From contig JAQYLI010000049.1 in NCBI GenBank assembly GCA_028720105.1, forward strand, positions 34,503 to 98,502: DNA of 64,000 nt, read 5' to 3'. Under the pieces are notes generated by a model. It was given only the letters and a program-made list of their open reading frames with translations, made no database searches and had not been told where the DNA came from. The DNA is from Oscillospiraceae bacterium (GTDB lineage: Bacteria; Bacillota; Clostridia; Oscillospirales; Ruminococcaceae). Numbering within the stretch: position 1 is the stretch's first letter; every line of letters starts with the position of its first letter. Shown here in pieces: positions 63,056-64,000 of the stretch. Position numbers and translations under genes: made by a program.

Positions 63056-63374
63056 CACTCCTTTCAGCAAATAATCCCCTCAGCTCTGTAAGAGCGTCCT
63101 TCTCAGCCATATCCTCGCCGCCGTAGATCCCGTAAATTCGGCAGAGCAGCTCCAAAGCCCTCAGCTTGTCGTAAAGCTTTATCTCAATTCCCTTAGTGCC
63201 TGCCTTCATTGAAGCCAGCGCCTTTCTGCAATCTGCGGAAAGCTTTTTTGTGTCGGTAAGGATAATGACCTGCTCCCCGTTTTCGCCCTCGGCAATTTCC
63301 GCGAATTTGGAGAAATCGGAAAATGCAATAGCCGCAAGCTCCCCGAGCACCGCCTTTCTTGTTATCTTTCTCAT
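63021..63374 (-). CDS. Terminase small subunit, C-terminal part only
   Basis: The 117-residue protein matches only the second half of phage small terminases: AVLGELAAIAFSDFSKF, then ALASMKAGTKGIEIKLYDKLRALELLCRIYGIYGG. The usual N-terminal helix-turn-helix, which recognises the pac or cos site, is missing (normal length about 150-180). The ATG at 63374 has GGTGG 8 bases upstream. No remnant of the domain is seen upstream; the preceding gene is a zinc-ribbon protein. See findings for the meaning. Confidence 0.78.
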   Translation of the reverse strand: MRKITRKAVLGELAAIAFSDFSKFAEIAEGENGEQVIILTDTKKLSADCRKALASMKAGTKGIEIKLYDKLRALELLCRIYGIYGGEDMAEKDALTELRGLFAERSDVFGPGIVSDT

Positions 63375-63405
63375 AAATGTAACCACCCCTTTTTTATCCC
63401 ACAAC

Positions 63406-63603
63406 TCAGTATTCGTAATTATCGAAAATAAACTCCCTGAACTCTCTGCCGTACTCTCTCAGAAAATCGAAGAGAATACTATCGGTAACATTGCCCGAAA
63501 TATTATCTGCGAAGCAGTCGAGACACATATCGAACCTCTCCACCTCTTCCGAAGGAACCTCGTCACCGCAAACAGGGCAGAAGCATTTTACCCGTCTAAC
63601 CAA
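63406..63603 (-). CDS. Small zinc-ribbon protein, first gene of the phage-derived cluster
   Basis: The 65-residue protein has CPVCGDEV near the start and CLDCF near residue 30, a four-Cys zinc ribbon, then an aromatic and acidic C-terminus (LREYGREFREFIFDNYEY). It may bind DNA or a terminase partner, but function is unknown. It starts at TTG (63603), with AAAGGAGG 7 bases upstream; the longer frame overlaps that site. It lies 44 bases after the -10 box. Confidence 0.7.
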   Translation of the reverse strand: MVRRVKCFCPVCGDEVPSEEVERFDMCLDCFADNISGNVTDSILFDFLREYGREFREFIFDNYEY

Positions 63604-63646
63604 TCGAAAGCCTCCTTTCTCCAAAACATTTGTTTGTTGTAATCAT

Positions 63647-63675
63647 ATAATAGCACATCTGTGCCCAAAAGTCAA
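63647..63675 (-). promoter_or_regulatory. Promoter of the phage-derived cluster
   Basis: Minus strand TTGACT (63670-63675), 17 bases, TATTAT (63647-63652). The match to the host consensus suggests transcription by the housekeeping polymerase. Upstream (63676-63862) I see no gene or operator. Confidence 0.75.
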
Positions 63676-63862
63676 GCCTTTTTTGCAAATTTTCGAAAGT
63701 TTGTTCCATTTATATAAAAACGTCTGTTCTATCTTATGCAAAATTTATAAAATTCTCCAATAATCCCCCTGCCCGCTCCCGCCCCAAAGTATATCTTGTC
63801 TCCTGCGTATATGTAAGAATTATCTTATTTGTGGCACGGTAACGTTTATCTGCTCTATAATA

Positions 63863-64000
63863 CTAATCTTTAACCAACCTATAGACAAATCCTCGGCTGA
63901 AATAATCCCATTCGTCGTCAAGCTCCCTTGCAAGGCGGCAAGCCTTGCTGCGGTCGCTTTCCTAGACTGTGATTATTTCATCTGTCGGCTTTGTCTACAG
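63863..64000. mobile_element. MITE, second copy, cut by the window end
   Basis: Begins TA-CTAATCTTTAACC at 63861 and matches the reverse complement of the 61623-61789 element through to the window edge (CGTCGTCAAGCTCCCTTGC, CGGTCGCTTTCCTAGA, TTGTCTACAG). About 20 bases including the far inverted repeat should lie beyond. Confidence 0.8.

Larger units (their letters stand above)
51053..63675 (-). mobile_element. Compact phage-derived particle cluster (possible domesticated prophage or GTA-like locus)
   Basis: Twenty-one same-strand genes, transcribed from a promoter at 63647-63675 to the terminator at 50995-51030: zinc-ribbon protein, terminases, portal, scaffold-like, capsid, connectors, tail proteins, receptor-binding proteins, XkdX, holin, amidase. 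Gene order and families resemble A118-like siphoviruses. No integrase, repressor, replication, tape-measure or tail-assembly chaperone gene is present, and no att-like direct repeats were noticed. All frames are open and many overlap. Translation often starts at TTG or GTG. Base composition looks like the host's. The cluster is complete within the window on the left; the last 325 bases on the right hold only the promoter and a MITE. Confidence 0.8.

Overview
The window reads as a chromosome segment from an anaerobic, low-to-medium GC Gram-positive of the Clostridia, most like Ruminococcus and other Oscillospiraceae. The basis is gene content: GlgC/GlgD pair, SpoIIE, SpoVS, RNase J, GdpP, DUF4321, pyruvate formate-lyase, Rex, A118-type phage genes. 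Nearly every long intergenic gap carries a TTGACA/TATAAT-type promoter with a 17-bp spacer. No taxonomic search was possible, so genus is inference.

Layout. 0-4.8 kb: glycogen synthesis operon glgB-glgC-glgD (minus). 4.9-7.2 kb: spoIIE (minus). 7.5-11.7 kb: membrane protein, zapA-like, U32 peptidase, DUF4321 (plus). 11.7-12.6 kb: gene-free stretch with two consensus promoters. 12.6-23.7 kb: housekeeping run rnj-gdpP-SUFU-rplI-dnaB-tilS-hpt-ftsH (plus). 23.8-27.1 kb: pyruvate formate-lyase operon (minus) in which the glycyl-radical domain is a separate 80-residue gene. 27.5-32.2 kb: one giant 1573-residue repeat protein (minus). 32.5-32.9 kb: tRNA-His, tRNA-Arg, tRNA-Gly (minus). 33.3-38.1 kb: aconitase, two small Cys/membrane proteins, isocitrate dehydrogenase, rex (plus). 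38.2-44.9 kb: unknown protein, MoxR-DUF58-transglutaminase cluster, pseudouridine synthase. 45-51 kb: chemoreceptor, dCMP deaminase, AIM24 protein (minus), WYL regulator, YmdB-type phosphoesterase, spoVS.

51.05-63.6 kb: a compact one-direction cluster of 21 phage-derived genes, from a zinc-ribbon protein and terminases through portal, capsid, connectors, tail and receptor-binding proteins to holin and amidase. It has its own promoter at the upstream end and a terminator at the downstream end. I find no integrase, repressor, replication gene or tape-measure protein, and the small terminase lacks the usual N-terminal DNA-binding helix-turn-helix. All reading frames are open and base use resembles the neighbours. 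It looks like a domesticated particle-producing locus, possibly gene-transfer-agent-like, and is the best candidate for an undescribed system here.

Other notable features: the split pyruvate formate-lyase, a roughly 90-bp repeat family sitting at gene 3' ends (four copies), a TA-flanked MITE (two copies, one inside the phage cluster), AT-rich perfect palindromes, long disordered tails on RNase J, GlgB and ZapA, and a probable CTG start on a pseudouridine synthase.
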